Source: Forficula auricularia
Lineage: Eukaryota > Arthropoda > Insecta > Dermaptera > Forficulidae
Reading direction: 5' to 3'
Assembly: GCA_024734495.1 (NCBI GenBank)
Contig: JALMQS010000310.1
Span: 118,706 to 182,705 of the forward strand
DNA length: 64,000 bases
How positions within the stretch are numbered: position 1 is the first letter of the stretch; the number at the start of each line of letters is the position of its first letter. Positions 52,601-62,999 of this stretch are shown piece by piece. The notes beneath the pieces are model-generated. The model saw only the letters and a program-made list of their open reading frames with translations, was not told where the DNA came from and did no database searches. The position numbers were made by a program, and so were the translations under genes.

Positions 52601-55600
52601 ATCCGTATGGATATTGACTCCATGAAAAACATTTATAATTGAAGAAAGACTGATGATGAAGACCAAGTCTTCGAAACTATAGTCTCAAACAAATGAATAA
52701 TATATATACAGATATATCATCTCGATATATATATGTGTGTATGTTTATTTGCATCAAGCAGAGGACAACCTCTTTGTTTCTCTTTGTGAATCAACAACTC
52801 TGCTACTCTCGGCAAAAACAAAAACTTTTCAATTAAATTCTTGTTTAATTTTTAATTTTTTTATTGAGTAGCTATAAGTATCTTGGATACTTTCAATAAA
52901 ACAACATTTATAATTGTTGTAAAGTATTTGTACAGTCCATTTACTCGATATCAAGGGCGATGGGATATAAAAAAAAAATGGACCAAGAAACCTGCCGGCA
53001 ACATTCAGAATCATTATCTGCAAGCTTTTCTGAGTTCAAAACTATTTATAGAATGCGGTCCTCATATTTTGCACACTCAACTCCATCCAGCGCCTGTACT
53101 ATTATTTAAAAACGTTTACACCGAACCCTGTTCATGCATCCAGTATACTCTGACTACTTTCATGCAAAAATACCCACGGTCTCTTTTAGTCCAGTCTAAA
53201 TAGATATTCAACATAGCCAAAATTCCCATAGAGCTGAAAATTTGCACAGACCTTTGAATAGTCATTTTAAATGAAATGTGAAAAGTCCTCATCGATCCGA
53301 CATGTGCTAAAATTTTTATTCAGGGTCAAATGTCATGAAAATCAGTTTTTCGCGAATATCTTTTAAACGGTTAATTATATTGTAAAAATAGTTATTACCA
53401 AATTTATAGACCATTCAATTATGGACAAAAAAGGTCCTTACACTTTTTCTGCTACAAATTATCGTTCGCATGTTATGGCAAATTAGAAAAATGCAAACTT
53501 GTAATTCTCACGAATATTCACTCTTTACCATACCACTTTGCCGGTAGAGTACTTGGAACATTTTTTTTTTAAGTGGAATACATTTATTCAATTTAACATT
53601 TTGAAAGGGGGTATATATATTAAAAGTTAACCAATTTAATTGATTAAAAATCGAGTTTTAAATCCCACAAACTAATTTTTTCTAAATTAGAATTTGGCAA
53701 TTTAATTGATGAACTCAAAAATTGTTAATTAATTAAAACAAATTATTATACGATATTTATTTATATACTTATACATATACACACATAATCTGTGGGCTTG
53801 AAATGCAAAAACTGGGTAAGGGGCGAGCGTGGAGGTGACGGTGAGGGAGATCTGGGGGGGGGGCAACTAGTCCAGACCCTTTATGTTGCATGTTTGGAGA
53901 TGATGGTCTCAAGGGTCTGGACTAGTTGCACCGGAAAGCATACTAGTGCTTGGGTTCGACTCCCGAGGGATAGGGCCCTCCTACATGCAATATAAACATT
54001 TATTTATTAAAATCTTTGATAAATGACCAAAATTCATGTTCGTAAAATTAATTGATTATATATCACAAGTTGATTTTTGAGAAAAAATTCAATCTTTCAT
54101 TCTCAAATAGATACTTATTTCTTTAGATAATAAACTTAGTTGACCCTTTTGAACCCTGAAGAAGGAGAGGCAATTCTCCGAATCGTCGAGTTTTTTTTTT
54201 TTTTTTTAAGAAAATAAAATAACGTTATATAAATTTGCTTTTGCTTAAAATGCCCTCTTTTAATTTTGTTAAGAACATGCATTTTAGGTAAATGATTTTT
54301 TTTTTAATGCTAAAGTAGGTACTTTTATTTTGAATAAAAATAAAAGTACCTACTTTTGCAGTAAAATTAAGTTTTAAAAAATTTTGATTCTTTGATTTAA
54401 GAATATTATAATAATAAAAAAAAACAATTTCATATGTTAAAAATTTTAAATTAATCTTTGTTATTATTTTATTTATTTATTTATTTATTATTTTATTTAT
54501 TTATTTATTATAGTTATTTATTTATTTATTATTTTATTTATTTATTTATTATTTTATTTATTTATTTATTATTTTATTTATTTATTTATTATTTTATTTA
54601 TTTATTTATTATTTTATTTATTTATTTTAGGAGAGCCTACCGTTTCTGGATTGAGCGAATTTGATTATCCGAATGCACTTCCCAATTTACGACAACTTAC
54701 ACTAGTGAATAAAGTGCCATTACCGCCAGAAGTCTTGGAGCATTTTGGACATATCCTTTTCAATTAATTAATTAATTAACTTCGTAATATACTCAAAAAA
54801 AGAAAAGAAAAGAAAGTTCGTTCTATTAATAAACATGTTTGTAATTCCCATTAAGAAGAACTAATTAGATTTTACACTCTTTAATTTTAAAAACATACAG
54901 TTTAAAATTGTTTAAAATATACTTTACTTTTATTTGAAATTTTAACACGTTGTAATGATAAAAAAAAATCTTAAACGGACAAATTCAAACTTAGTTAACT
55001 TCAATGCAGTGAAAACTTAGTGTTGCCTTATTTCTAGGCGCGTCGACAGGAACCTCCCAAACATATCATTCGACTCAAACTCACTGGAATTCAAGGCGGT
55101 TCCAGGGGGATCCCCCCCCCCTCCATACAGGCCCGTGCCTGGCGGGAGTGCAACACGTGCGTCGACTAACCAAAAAACGGCGGCCAAATCGACAGGGAAT
55201 TTATAACAATATTTTATTTTATATTTTTATTTTTAATGAACTTAAAATATGAGATATGAAATTTGTAAAAAAAAAACATTTTTTTTTTTAATTTTAAAAT
55301 TGAAAATAAAGTTCTATGTGTGGTGTGTGTGGAGGGGCGCCTCTGCCCCCGCGCTTGGACAATTCGATCGCGACACACTTTCGAGATAAAAAGTAGATCT
55401 TATATACATCGGCCACCTTATATACATTCTCCCCCATAAAAAATTCCTGGATCCGCCCTTGCTGGAATTCGGGGATAAAATTTCAATGCTAGGCGTCACT
55501 CTAGGGTCTGACCTTTCATGGAATGACCATATCTCAACCACTGCTAAAGCTGCTGCGCGCAGCTTGGTCTCCTATTTAGGTCTAGACGCTGTTATACTCC

Positions 55601-58600
55601 CAGTCAACTTCTTATACTGTATAAGGCTCAAAATTCGTCCTCTGTCTCGAATATGGCTCTCATCTGTGCGAGGGACTGCCTCAAAGCATTCTCTTGCTAC
55701 ACTGGATGCAATTCGAAGCGAGCAATTCAACTAATAGGAGACCCGGCTCTAACCAACTCACTCGACTCCTGGTACCGAAGAACCGTTTCTGCCCTTTCCC
55801 TGTACTACAGATACTATCACGGTGTCTGTTCAGTCGAGCCGAAATCACTTATCCCCCCTAATGCCCTCTTTACGAGAAACACGCGGTTTTCTAACGCTCA
55901 GCACCCCTTCGCTGTCAAATTGGATAAAAGTCGAACAAGCGCTTTCGCCAGCTCTTTTATCCCTATGACCTCCAGAGACTGGAACTCGCTCCCTGCCACC
56001 ATCTTTCCCGCGACTTATAACCTTCAGCTATTTAAGACCCGTATCCACAGATACCTTCGACCCCGCCCAGCCCATAAAATTCTTTCTTCTTCTTTTCACG
56101 ATGGAGGAGCCAACCCGAGCCTTTAGAGGTTGCACCTTTTTGGTGTAACTCCTTCTCTCATCATTTTCATTAAAAAAAAAATTGTTTTTAAATTTAATAA
56201 ACTATCGATAATAATGTTTAGTTAAATCATTCAATGATTAAACAAAAAATATCGTTTATTTACCATGGAGAGTAACGAGTCTAAGTAATTATTCAGGCTT
56301 GAAATAAATATCACGGTAAGGCAATAATTGATAAATGTTTGATTATGCCTTTATCATTAAAACGTTTGAAAATCTCAATAAAAATATTCAAAAATAAACT
56401 GATATGGCCATCCACGCTGACTTTTACCATACGCCTGGCTCCTCTCTTATATTTAACTAGCTGACGCCCGGGCCGTCGGCAACCGCTCTTAGCCCCACGA
56501 CCGGGGAGCGTCTCGTTTTATGGTTAAAATTTATATAGATAATAGCTGACCCCGATATGTGACTAACTCTTATGCTTCACGCCATAATAATTTTGAAAAT
56601 AAATTGAAAATCAAATAATTATAGAATAGGTCATTAAAACAGTAAATGAATTAGTATAGTACTTGTCAAAATTGTTCCTTTAACCAAAAATAATATTGAC
56701 AGTTGAAAGATTTCCAAAAAGCTATTATCGGCCATCTTGTTTGTGTTGCTTTTACCCCCAGAGAGGCGCTGGCGTTGTTTCCTCGAAAAATATTTTTTAT
56801 GCATGCCACAGTGTGATATCATATAAAAACACTCGTGTATTTGAATGGAATGTTGTGTGAAAATTTCAAAGAAATCGGTGAAGAACTTTCTGAGATCCTT
56901 CAACGTATCACTTAAGCGTAACAGTACATTTTTATTTATATAGATTAAATAAAATCATTTAGGGGGTAAGAGTCAAAAAATGAAAATCTAGGCCCTTGGA
57001 CCAAACTCAACCAAATTTGTATAGATAATATAATCAGTGGGCCCTCAGAAGTCTCTAAGTGTAAAAAACTAACCGCCCAAACCTCATGTGGATGGCCATA
57101 TCAGCTTATTTGATTAGTAAAAAAATACTCAAAAAAGAACATAGTGTGTGTGTGTGTGTACCACCCGGATTATATTTTCCACCTTAATACTAATATATAG
57201 ATATGGAATGCAATTGTATGATGGGTATATTTCCAGAAATTGGCCGTGCTTGGCTCACAATAGACAGTGATATATTTGTTTGGACTTATGAATACGGGTG
57301 AGTAATAGCCTAATAGCCCTCGATATTCCTTTAAGAAAATTGTTACAAAAATAACAATCTCTAAACGTTTATTTGAAATCCAAACGTTTTGGTAGAATTG
57401 CGTTCTTTATATTTTTTTTATAAAATTTAAAAAAATAGTTGCTTTATCAAAGAAATATAAAGCAACTATCTAACAATGAGATAGGAAAGTGTAATTATTA
57501 ACTAATCAATTTTGTTTATTTATATTGTTGACATTGTTAATTATAATTCGCGTGAATGTTTTTATATGTATTTGGAATTATATAAATAAATAAAAAAGCC
57601 CGAGGAGTGAACCACGGCCTAAAATCGTGTACACCTACTTCCCACACTTCCACTTTCATTTCCAAGGTTAAGACAATAGATGACAATAGATTATATAATC
57701 AATTCCAAAATAATTCCAAAGACGGTGTATACCTAATTCCAATCCCGGTTCACCCCTCGATAAAGTCTATATTGTGAGGGTGTAATCTTGTTCAATTTAT
57801 TTAAGAGAATTCCAAATATATAATAAAAACATTCACGCAATTTATAATTAACAAAGTCAACAAAAAGAATACAAAATCCCTATCAATCTCTAAAACGAAC
57901 CAAAAGTGTAAGACACCTGTTGACATATGCTGCAGAGACAAGGGCAGATACAATTTCCACCTAACAACTCCGTAAAACCGAGATGAAGATAATTAGGACT
58001 ATAAAAAGAATTAGAGTCCCGGGGAACATTTAAAAGGCAGATAAGCGACATACTGGACGGATAATAGTCGACTGGGTCGGTACGGTGTTAGAGTCCCGAA
58101 AAACTCGGCCTAATATGGCCGAGAGGAGTTTGTGAAAAGTCCGGGTTATCGGGAATAGGGTTAAAAAAGAAAAGTACAAGTGTTTCCTCAGAAAATACAG
58201 TACTGTACTTGCATGTATGTTGTTTGAGAATGCAACATAGAATAAACTGCCCAAATAACCAAAGGAAAAGTACATACTTTATGCAGGCATAGAGCCTTTA
58301 CTACATGAGAATGGGGGGTTTTCCCCCTGCCAGAATGTGGCGGAGTTTTCGGGACTACTGTATTAGAAAAAGAGAAAGGACAGCCCAGGTAGGTCATATG
58401 GGAGAGGATAGACTGGCAAAGTTAGCAAAAGAATGTCGTCCCCAGGGTGTAAGAAGCCGTGGAAGGCCAAAAAAGATGGAAGCCAGCCGGCCTTAATGTA
58501 CACACTGAGTAAAAATCGAATGGAACAACGACCTTTGTTTGAAGAAACAGGCGCAGGCCTATTGAGAAGAATAAAAAGAATAAAAACCGAAGGAAGTTGT

Positions 58601-61600
58601 CCCGAAGCATCCCAGTGAGCCAGGGCATTAAACAGGGGAGACTCTCTTAGCCCTCTGCTTTTTAATATAGTAATGAATGGAAATCATTGGAGAAACAAAA
58701 AACCTAAAAGGATATTCCCTAAGGAGCGAGAATTTAACATGCGTTTGCTATGCAGACGATGAAGCACTCGTTGCAGAAGATGAAGATTCCCACCTCCAGC
58801 GCCTCCTGTATAAATTCAGTTGTGTTGCACATAAATTCGGTCTCACCCTGTCAACCAAGAACAAATCTCTCACAATCTCTAAAATACCACTCCGATGTAA
58901 ACTACAACTATACTATACAATTGTCGAACAAGTCATGTCCCCTTCCCACGTATCTTTGAATCCAAGTGACCTCTGATCGAGAACCTACGAATCAGAGGTA
59001 AAACATCAAGCAATAAAGGCATCGAAAATATCTGGTTTGCTTAACAGTGCATTCTGGTCAAACCAATATTTAAGAACGGAGAGCCAAGGTACGATGAGTC
59101 TACAAAACCGTAGTACGTCCAATATTAACATACGCAGCTGAGACAAGACCCGACACTGCTGCAAAAACTTCTCCAATTATTAGAAACAACTGAAATGAAG
59201 ACATTGCGAAGGTTAATGAACGTGACCAGGCTCGATAGAATAAAGAGTGAAGATATTAGAGAAAAATGTGGAATACAAAAGGTGGGAGAATGAATCAAGA
59301 GAAGAAGAACAGAATGGTAAGAGGATCTGAGAAGAATGCCAGAAGACCGACTTGTAAAGAAAGTGATGACGAACAAGCCGGTCGGAATAAGAAGTAGAGG
59401 TCGTCCCAAGAAGAGATGGTATGACGATCTGGAAGAAACAAACCTATAGGTTTAAAAATAAGAAGAAGAAAAGAAAACCGTCAACAATATAAATAAACAA
59501 AATTAATTAGTTAATAATTAAACTTTCCTATCTGAATCGTCTTATGTTGACATTGTTAATTATAAATTGAGCGAATGTTTTTAATTATGTATTTGGAATT
59601 TTAAGCCTATATTCTAATGTGTAATCTTGTTCAATGAACTATCATATGGTAAGTTGCTTTATATTCCTTTCAGAATTTCTTATTTTTAATTATCTGCATT
59701 CAAAAAATATTTTCCCAGGGTGTTCTTTAACCTATAAATGGTCATTATTAGCAAATAAAAAAGAAAATTATGTACAAGTGATTCCATTACTGACACTGAT
59801 TAATAATATTTATTAATAAGTTGTTTGTTGTAGGGAAATAAGGACAATAGCTTATGCAAATAATTTTTAGTCAACTTTGTTGACTTCCTCAGGACTCAAA
59901 CAAATTAACTTGTTTGCATTTTGTCATTTTATTAAGATCCGGGTGATGACTGGCCTTATGTGCTTACTAAGAATGAATATATTAATAAAATGAAGTTAAT
60001 TTGTTTGAGCCCTGAGGATGTCAACAAAGGTGACAAAACGTTGGCAAAAAATAAAAATTATTTACATAAGCTACATAAATAATCAAAATAACATTTATTT
60101 ATTTTTTAGATCTGACGTTGCATTTTTCGACAGTCTCAATGAGACAATTATGTGCTGGGTGGGATTAGTGAAACCGAAACCTGGAGTGTTTCATAATATA
60201 GTCAAATATCTTCTTATACTTACAACTTCCGTTGAAATTGTCATTCTTGGTGTTACTTTCTCTAAATCCAAAGAAGGTATTTATTTATTTATTTAATGGA
60301 CATATTGTTGTATTAATAATGTAGTTTTTTAAGCTTATATTTGTCTTAAGAGTAAATAAAATTGCAAACTAAGTTTCACATAAATAAAAAAAACCTTGGG
60401 CAACAACGTACTAAATGGTCTCTAGATTTAAGTTTTTATGCAGAAAAAAAACACTACAAAACATTGAAATGACGATTTAAATACATTTATTTGTATAATA
60501 GCTTTTTACTTTACCATACAGGGTATGGTCAAGTATTGTAATCGTGCATGAAAAAAGTGGTTTTTTAATTTTTTTTTTTTTTTTTTTTTTAATGCAATCG
60601 AATGCAAGAAGGGGTGCACCGGTAAAGATGTAGCCCCTATGGATCTCGAAAGACCCTTGCATTGCCGAAGAGAAGGGAAAGTTGATTGGGAGAGAGGATG
60701 TAGACGCGGGTGTCTATGCACCCTGGTTTTGAAGGTTTGAAGATCATAGGTGCTGGGAAGGATAGAGGCTGGGAGAGAGTTCCAGTTCCTTGAAGTCGTG
60801 GGGATATATGTATTCGCGAATGAAGTGGTCGGCACTTTTCTAATTTGACCGCGAGAGAGTGTTGGGAGTCGGCAAAACGTGTGCTGCGTGCAAAGCATGC
60901 TTTGGGGGAAGTTAATTATTTTTTTTTCGAAATATCTAAAAAACGGCTGCAACTATTTTGATTAAAAAAAATTGAGCGAAACCATGGCATTTCGCTCTAC
61001 AAAAAAGCTCTAAAGAGTGAACATCGAAAAAATTATATTTTTCGAGATAATAATTGTTTTGTCAAAATGTCTGTTAGTTAGTTAGTCTGTGCGTTACCAA
61101 ATTTTTGTGGACGAGCTAGCTAAAAAACTAGTATGAATATCGAAACCAAATTTCCCACGTAGTTTTGGTCCATTGAGATTAAGAGCTGATTAGATTTTGG
61201 TGCATATAGACCCAAAATTAAAGGGGGGGGAGTGTTAAAAATTAATAATCTAGGACGTTTGAGCAAACCCAACCAAATTTTGTATACATAATCAGTGGGT
61301 TCCCATAAGTCTAAAAATACAAAAACTAACCGCCCAAATGGGGGGGGAGGTTCAATAATAATTGTTTTGTCAAAATGTCTGTTAATCTGTTAGTTAGTTA
61401 ATTAGTTAGTCTGTGCGTTACCAAATTTTTGTGGACGAGCTACCTCAAAAACTAGTATGAATATCGAAACCAAATTTCACAGGTAGTTTTGGTCCATTGA
61501 GATTAAGAGCTGATTAGATTTTGGTGCATATAGACCCAAAATTAAAGGGGTGGAGGGGGGTGTTAAAAATTAATAATCTAGGACGTTTGAGCAAACCCAA

Positions 61601-62712
61601 CCAAATTTTGTATACATAATCAGTGGGTCCCCAGAAGTCTAAAAAATGCAAAAACTAACCGCCCAAATGGAGGGGGGGCTGGAGGTTCAAAAAAATGAAA
61701 ATCTTGGCCATTTACCAAACTCAACCAAATTTTCTGTACATAATCAGTGTGCCCATAGGAGCCTAAAAATGCAAAAACTAACCACCCCCCCTACATGATT
61801 ATAAATAATTTAATTAAATATTAATGTAAGTGAGGGGCCAGATTGTATGGTAAAGTCAAGTGGATGGCCACATCAGAACACGTCAACTTATTTTTTTAAA
61901 TTTTGTCAGAAACGGATTCAGCAGGCTGAAAAACATATTTTCATACCAAACACGAAATTTTCAGCCCCCCCCCCCCCCCCACAGGTCAATTTTGAAAATT
62001 GGGTCAAAATGCTATGAAAAACCCTGTGGCAAGTTTCGGAATTTTGGCGTCCCCAAAGGCCAAAAATTACCACTGTGCGCTCTCCGGAATTCGCTTAATA
62101 TTTAATGTTATTCTTGATGATGAGATAATCTCACAAAAATCTCCAAATCTAGATGACTTCAGTCATAATTTCTATTTTTATAGCCGGGCTTCATGCTAGC
62201 CAGTGGGTTTTGTCACCTGGGGCCCGTCTTCGGCGGGCCTCTAGCAAGCAAAATATAATACAATAGCTCAGATTTTAAGCTAGAAGACATCTGATCCAAA
62301 TACAAAGTTTCTAATTCTATAAGAATTCGAGCCGTTTTTAGGTCAATTGCGAATGGAATTAAAATATTTTGACCACCCTCCCCCAATTTTATTTATTTAT
62401 ACAAAGTTATATTGTATTATTATTTATTTTTTATGTTTTTAATAAATAGCTATAATTATGTTTGATTTAAATAAAAATCAAACCTTTAATTTTGTTTAAT
62501 TATTTACTTAGTTATTAATTAATTAATTATTTATTTTTTAATATAATTCTCTAAGGTCCCCTTGGCGCCCTTAGAGGAGATGCATTTACTGCCCGACCCT
62601 GTGTTCTCCCTTCCCACGGACGGTGTCCAAATGACGTCCATCGCCGGAACAAAAGACGGACGCATTTTCCTTGGCGGTCGAGATGGATGCTTTATACGAA
62701 TTACTTTATCAG
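49696..62712 (+). CDS. Nup155: Nucleoporin Nup155 (Nup154), first five coding exons, continues past window
   Basis: Large scaffold nucleoporin of the inner ring of the nuclear pore. Exons: 49,696-49,864; 54,631-54,750; 57,201-57,297; 60,110-60,276; 62,575-62,712 (donor gtgatt follows). Together 230 codons of a protein usually near 1,300-1,400 residues. Recognisable blocks: [20 protein letters not shown] (N-terminal helix), [122 protein letters not shown]. These cover the start of the beta-propeller. All phases agree. The acceptor for exon 5 is taken as 62,574 because the upstream AG at 62,555 breaks the frame. Exon 2 to 3 uses AT-AG ends. The start is the ATG at 49,696; a possible leader acceptor (ttttcag) lies 15 bases upstream. 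Confidence 0.93.
50080..50925 (-). pseudogene. LINE family B, reverse transcriptase fragment
   Basis: Minus strand. At about 50,885-50,785 the reading [20 protein letters not shown], then [13 protein letters not shown] contains the catalytic FADD. After shifts, 50,595-50,101 gives [80 protein letters not shown]. The 3' end is a run of GAT units at 50,083-50,095. Broken. Confidence 0.78.
51160..51750. repeat. Direct and inverted repeat cluster, unit about 180 bases
   Basis: aaaaaatcgcagtttttcct, aaaaccactcatcctag, caacgtttacttggaccac and tagatatccagcattttcc occur in order at 51,196-51,360 and 51,380-51,540, then in reverse order and orientation at 51,560-51,720. Non-coding. Confidence 0.75.
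51766..52800. repeat. Palindrome enclosing three further palindromes
   Basis: Outer arms: caaagagaaacaaagaggtt ... ttgatgcaaataaacata (51,768-51,850) and the inverse (52,700-52,790). Inside, in series: 51,885-52,080 (arms around ctgatgatgggctcat), 52,135-52,465 (gtttgatgaaagcagtccac; core CTGAAGA...GAAACGTCGG at 52,334-52,370) and 52,500-52,690 (tggagtcaatatccg; core CTGATGA...GAAACTATAGTC at 52,650-52,684). No ORF of interest. Confidence 0.75.
53100..53780. other. Nup155 intron 1 interval, nothing recognised
   Basis: AT-rich with isolated simple runs. I find no exon, RNA gene or element end here. Confidence 0.45.
53860..53990 (+). mobile_element. SINE-like sequence with B-box
   Basis: gtctggactagttgcaccgg is followed by GGGTTCGACTCCC (53,951-53,963; a T-arm/B-box) and gagggatagggccctcc. 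A first copy of ctagtccagaccctt lies inverted 50 bases upstream, so the unit can fold. The A box is only approximate. A diverged relative is near 37,540. Confidence 0.45.
54455..54630. repeat. 20-base minisatellite running into a splice acceptor
   Basis: About eight units of attattttatttatttattt end directly at the ttattttag acceptor of Nup155 exon 2 (exon starts at 54,631). The open frame through it is low-complexity and not a gene. Confidence 0.85.
54972..56180 (+). pseudogene. LINE family J, 3' third, with nested hAT MITE
   Basis: Before the [28 protein letters not shown]; after it: [32 protein letters not shown]; then a frame change, [70 protein letters not shown]. Ends in poly-A near 56,173. 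Typical Jockey/CR1 C-terminus; not functional. Located in the U12 intron. Confidence 0.8.
55092..55461. mobile_element. hAT-type MITE, exact 8-base duplication
   Basis: Ends CAAGGCGGTTCCAG and CTGGATCCGCCCTTG; CTGGAATT occurs at 55,084-55,091 and 55,462-55,469. Interior: C-run, ggcccgtgcctggcgggagt, cgacagggaatttataac, GT repeat, cgagataaaaagtagatct. The reading frame of the LINE resumes across it. Confidence 0.85.
56181..57178. other. U12 intron interval with dispersed repeat pieces
   Basis: 56,400-56,450 and 56,940-57,090 are fragments of the foldback A theme (atggccatccac, ccaaactcaaccaaattt). A GT run is at 57,145-57,158. The rest is AT-rich; a short minus-strand frame at 56,634-56,903 has no domain I recognise. 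Confidence 0.5.
57601..57759. mobile_element. MITE, CGAGGGGTGAACC family
   Basis: Ends CGAGGAGTGAACC and GGTTCACCCCTCG; flanks AAAAAGCC and ATAAAGTC agree in 6 of 8 bases. Interior: gtgtacacctacttcc, agacaatagatgacaatag, attccaaagacggtgta. Confidence 0.75.
58300..59470 (+). pseudogene. RTE-like LINE reverse transcriptase remnant
   Basis: Pieces in different frames: [20 protein letters not shown] (58,410-58,480), [20 protein letters not shown] (catalytic YADD, about 58,735), [20 protein letters not shown], then KIPLRC and [14 protein letters not shown]. Further on [20 protein letters not shown] and [19 protein letters not shown]. Same family as 4235-6003. Presence of a GRP C-terminus before the polymerase piece suggests two copies in tandem. 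Confidence 0.7.
59530..60060. repeat. Repeat interval with palindrome and core-like hairpin
   Basis: 59,530-59,640 repeats parts of 57,520-57,580 and 57,780-57,800. 59,865-60,060 forms a loose palindrome: gtcaactttgttgacttcct / aggatgtcaacaaaggtgac. The right part reads CTGAGGA, T, GTCA-loop-TGAC, AAAACGTTGG, a diverged form of the CTGAWGA...GAAACGTC core. Confidence 0.6.
60508..61900. repeat. Foldback family A copy with LINE insertion and duplications
   Basis: Starts tttactttaccatacaggg as at 6481. After the LINE (60,575-60,918) the arm continues tcgaaatatctaaaaaacgg and is followed by two tandem versions of the accaaatttttgtggacgag to aaccaaattttgtatacata block (61,095-61,300 and 61,410-61,620). 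Ends near gaacacgtcaacttat (61,875). Confidence 0.7.
60575..60918 (-). pseudogene. LINE family J 3' fragment
   Basis: Minus-strand frame: [40 protein letters not shown]; the T-run at 60,570-60,590 is its poly-A tail. Inserted in a T-run of the foldback. Confidence 0.7.
61901..62574. other. Nup155 intron 4 interval, nothing recognised
   Basis: Includes a C-run at 61,966-61,982 and AT-rich stretches. Short frames here have no recognisable domain. Confidence 0.45.
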
Positions 62713-62749
62713 GTGATTAACCAAACACAAAACAACTTCTCACTAAGGG

Positions 62750-62875
62750 CCAGTTGTATGTCGGTTGGTAAACTCTTTTAAACGTTGACAAAAGGTAAAA
62801 CCTTAAAATGCACCTTGTCCCCGGTGGGATGGCCAATCAGATGACAGGCACTTTAAAAAGAGTTTACCAACCGAC
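62750..62875. mobile_element. Diverged Harbinger-like MITE remnant
   Basis: gggccagttgtatgtcggt begins like the MITEs at 40,332 and 40,692, and gatggccaatcagatgacag is shared with their interior. The right end stops at ttaccaaccgac and lacks the GGCCC terminus. Confidence 0.6.
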
Positions 62876-62999
62876 AAGAAACTATAATCCTCGGTTTATT
62901 ATACTCTAGGTTGAGAGTTACGCTGGAGTTCCAACAATATGAATTTCATAAAACAAAATAGGGCTCGCCCTGAGTCAAGGTAGGAAAATAGGTTGGCAG

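Larger units (their letters stand above)
49870..53100. repeat. Inverted repeat closing a 3-kb stretch of Nup155 intron 1
   Basis: 49,874-49,915 (gagctggatggagttgagtg, tgcaaaatatgaggaccgc) is nearly identical in reverse at 53,053-53,095. Similarity continues inward at lower level (aaagattaataatccggatg, ttgccgga, ttggtcca) to about 50,020 and 52,930. The left arm begins within 10 bases of the exon 1 donor. Confidence 0.7.
54751..57200 (+). other. U12-type AT-AG intron of Nup155
   Basis: Protein homology fixes the junction: ...EHFG, H split as C|AT, then MECNCMMG. The intron starts ATATCCTTTT, a perfect match to the U12 donor consensus RTATCCTTT, and no GT donor preserves the frame. Before the exon, CACCTTAAT (57,179-57,187) matches 7 of 9 positions of the U12 branch site TTCCTTRAY, and its second A is about 13 bases from the AG. 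The intron ends tatatag. Confidence 0.85.

Noticed and set aside
52650..52684. Canonical, active hammerhead ribozyme at this copy
   Set aside because: The core and GUC site are present, but beyond two pairs no stem I forms with the flanking sequence other than by full palindrome pairing; kept only as part of the shared-core finding.
54458..54664. 68-codon frame rich in Phe/Ile/Tyr/Leu
   Set aside because: It is the translation of the TTTA-rich minisatellite and runs out of frame into Nup155 exon 2.
54751..54800. A conventional GT donor for Nup155 exon 2
   Set aside because: The first downstream GT would add HILFN and a stop codon before the junction; only the AT start restores the conserved reading frame.
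62556..62574. Upstream acceptor (AG at 62,554-62,555) for Nup155 exon 5
   Set aside because: It gives the wrong phase with exon 4; the AG at 62,573-62,574 gives the conserved [16 protein letters not shown] frame.
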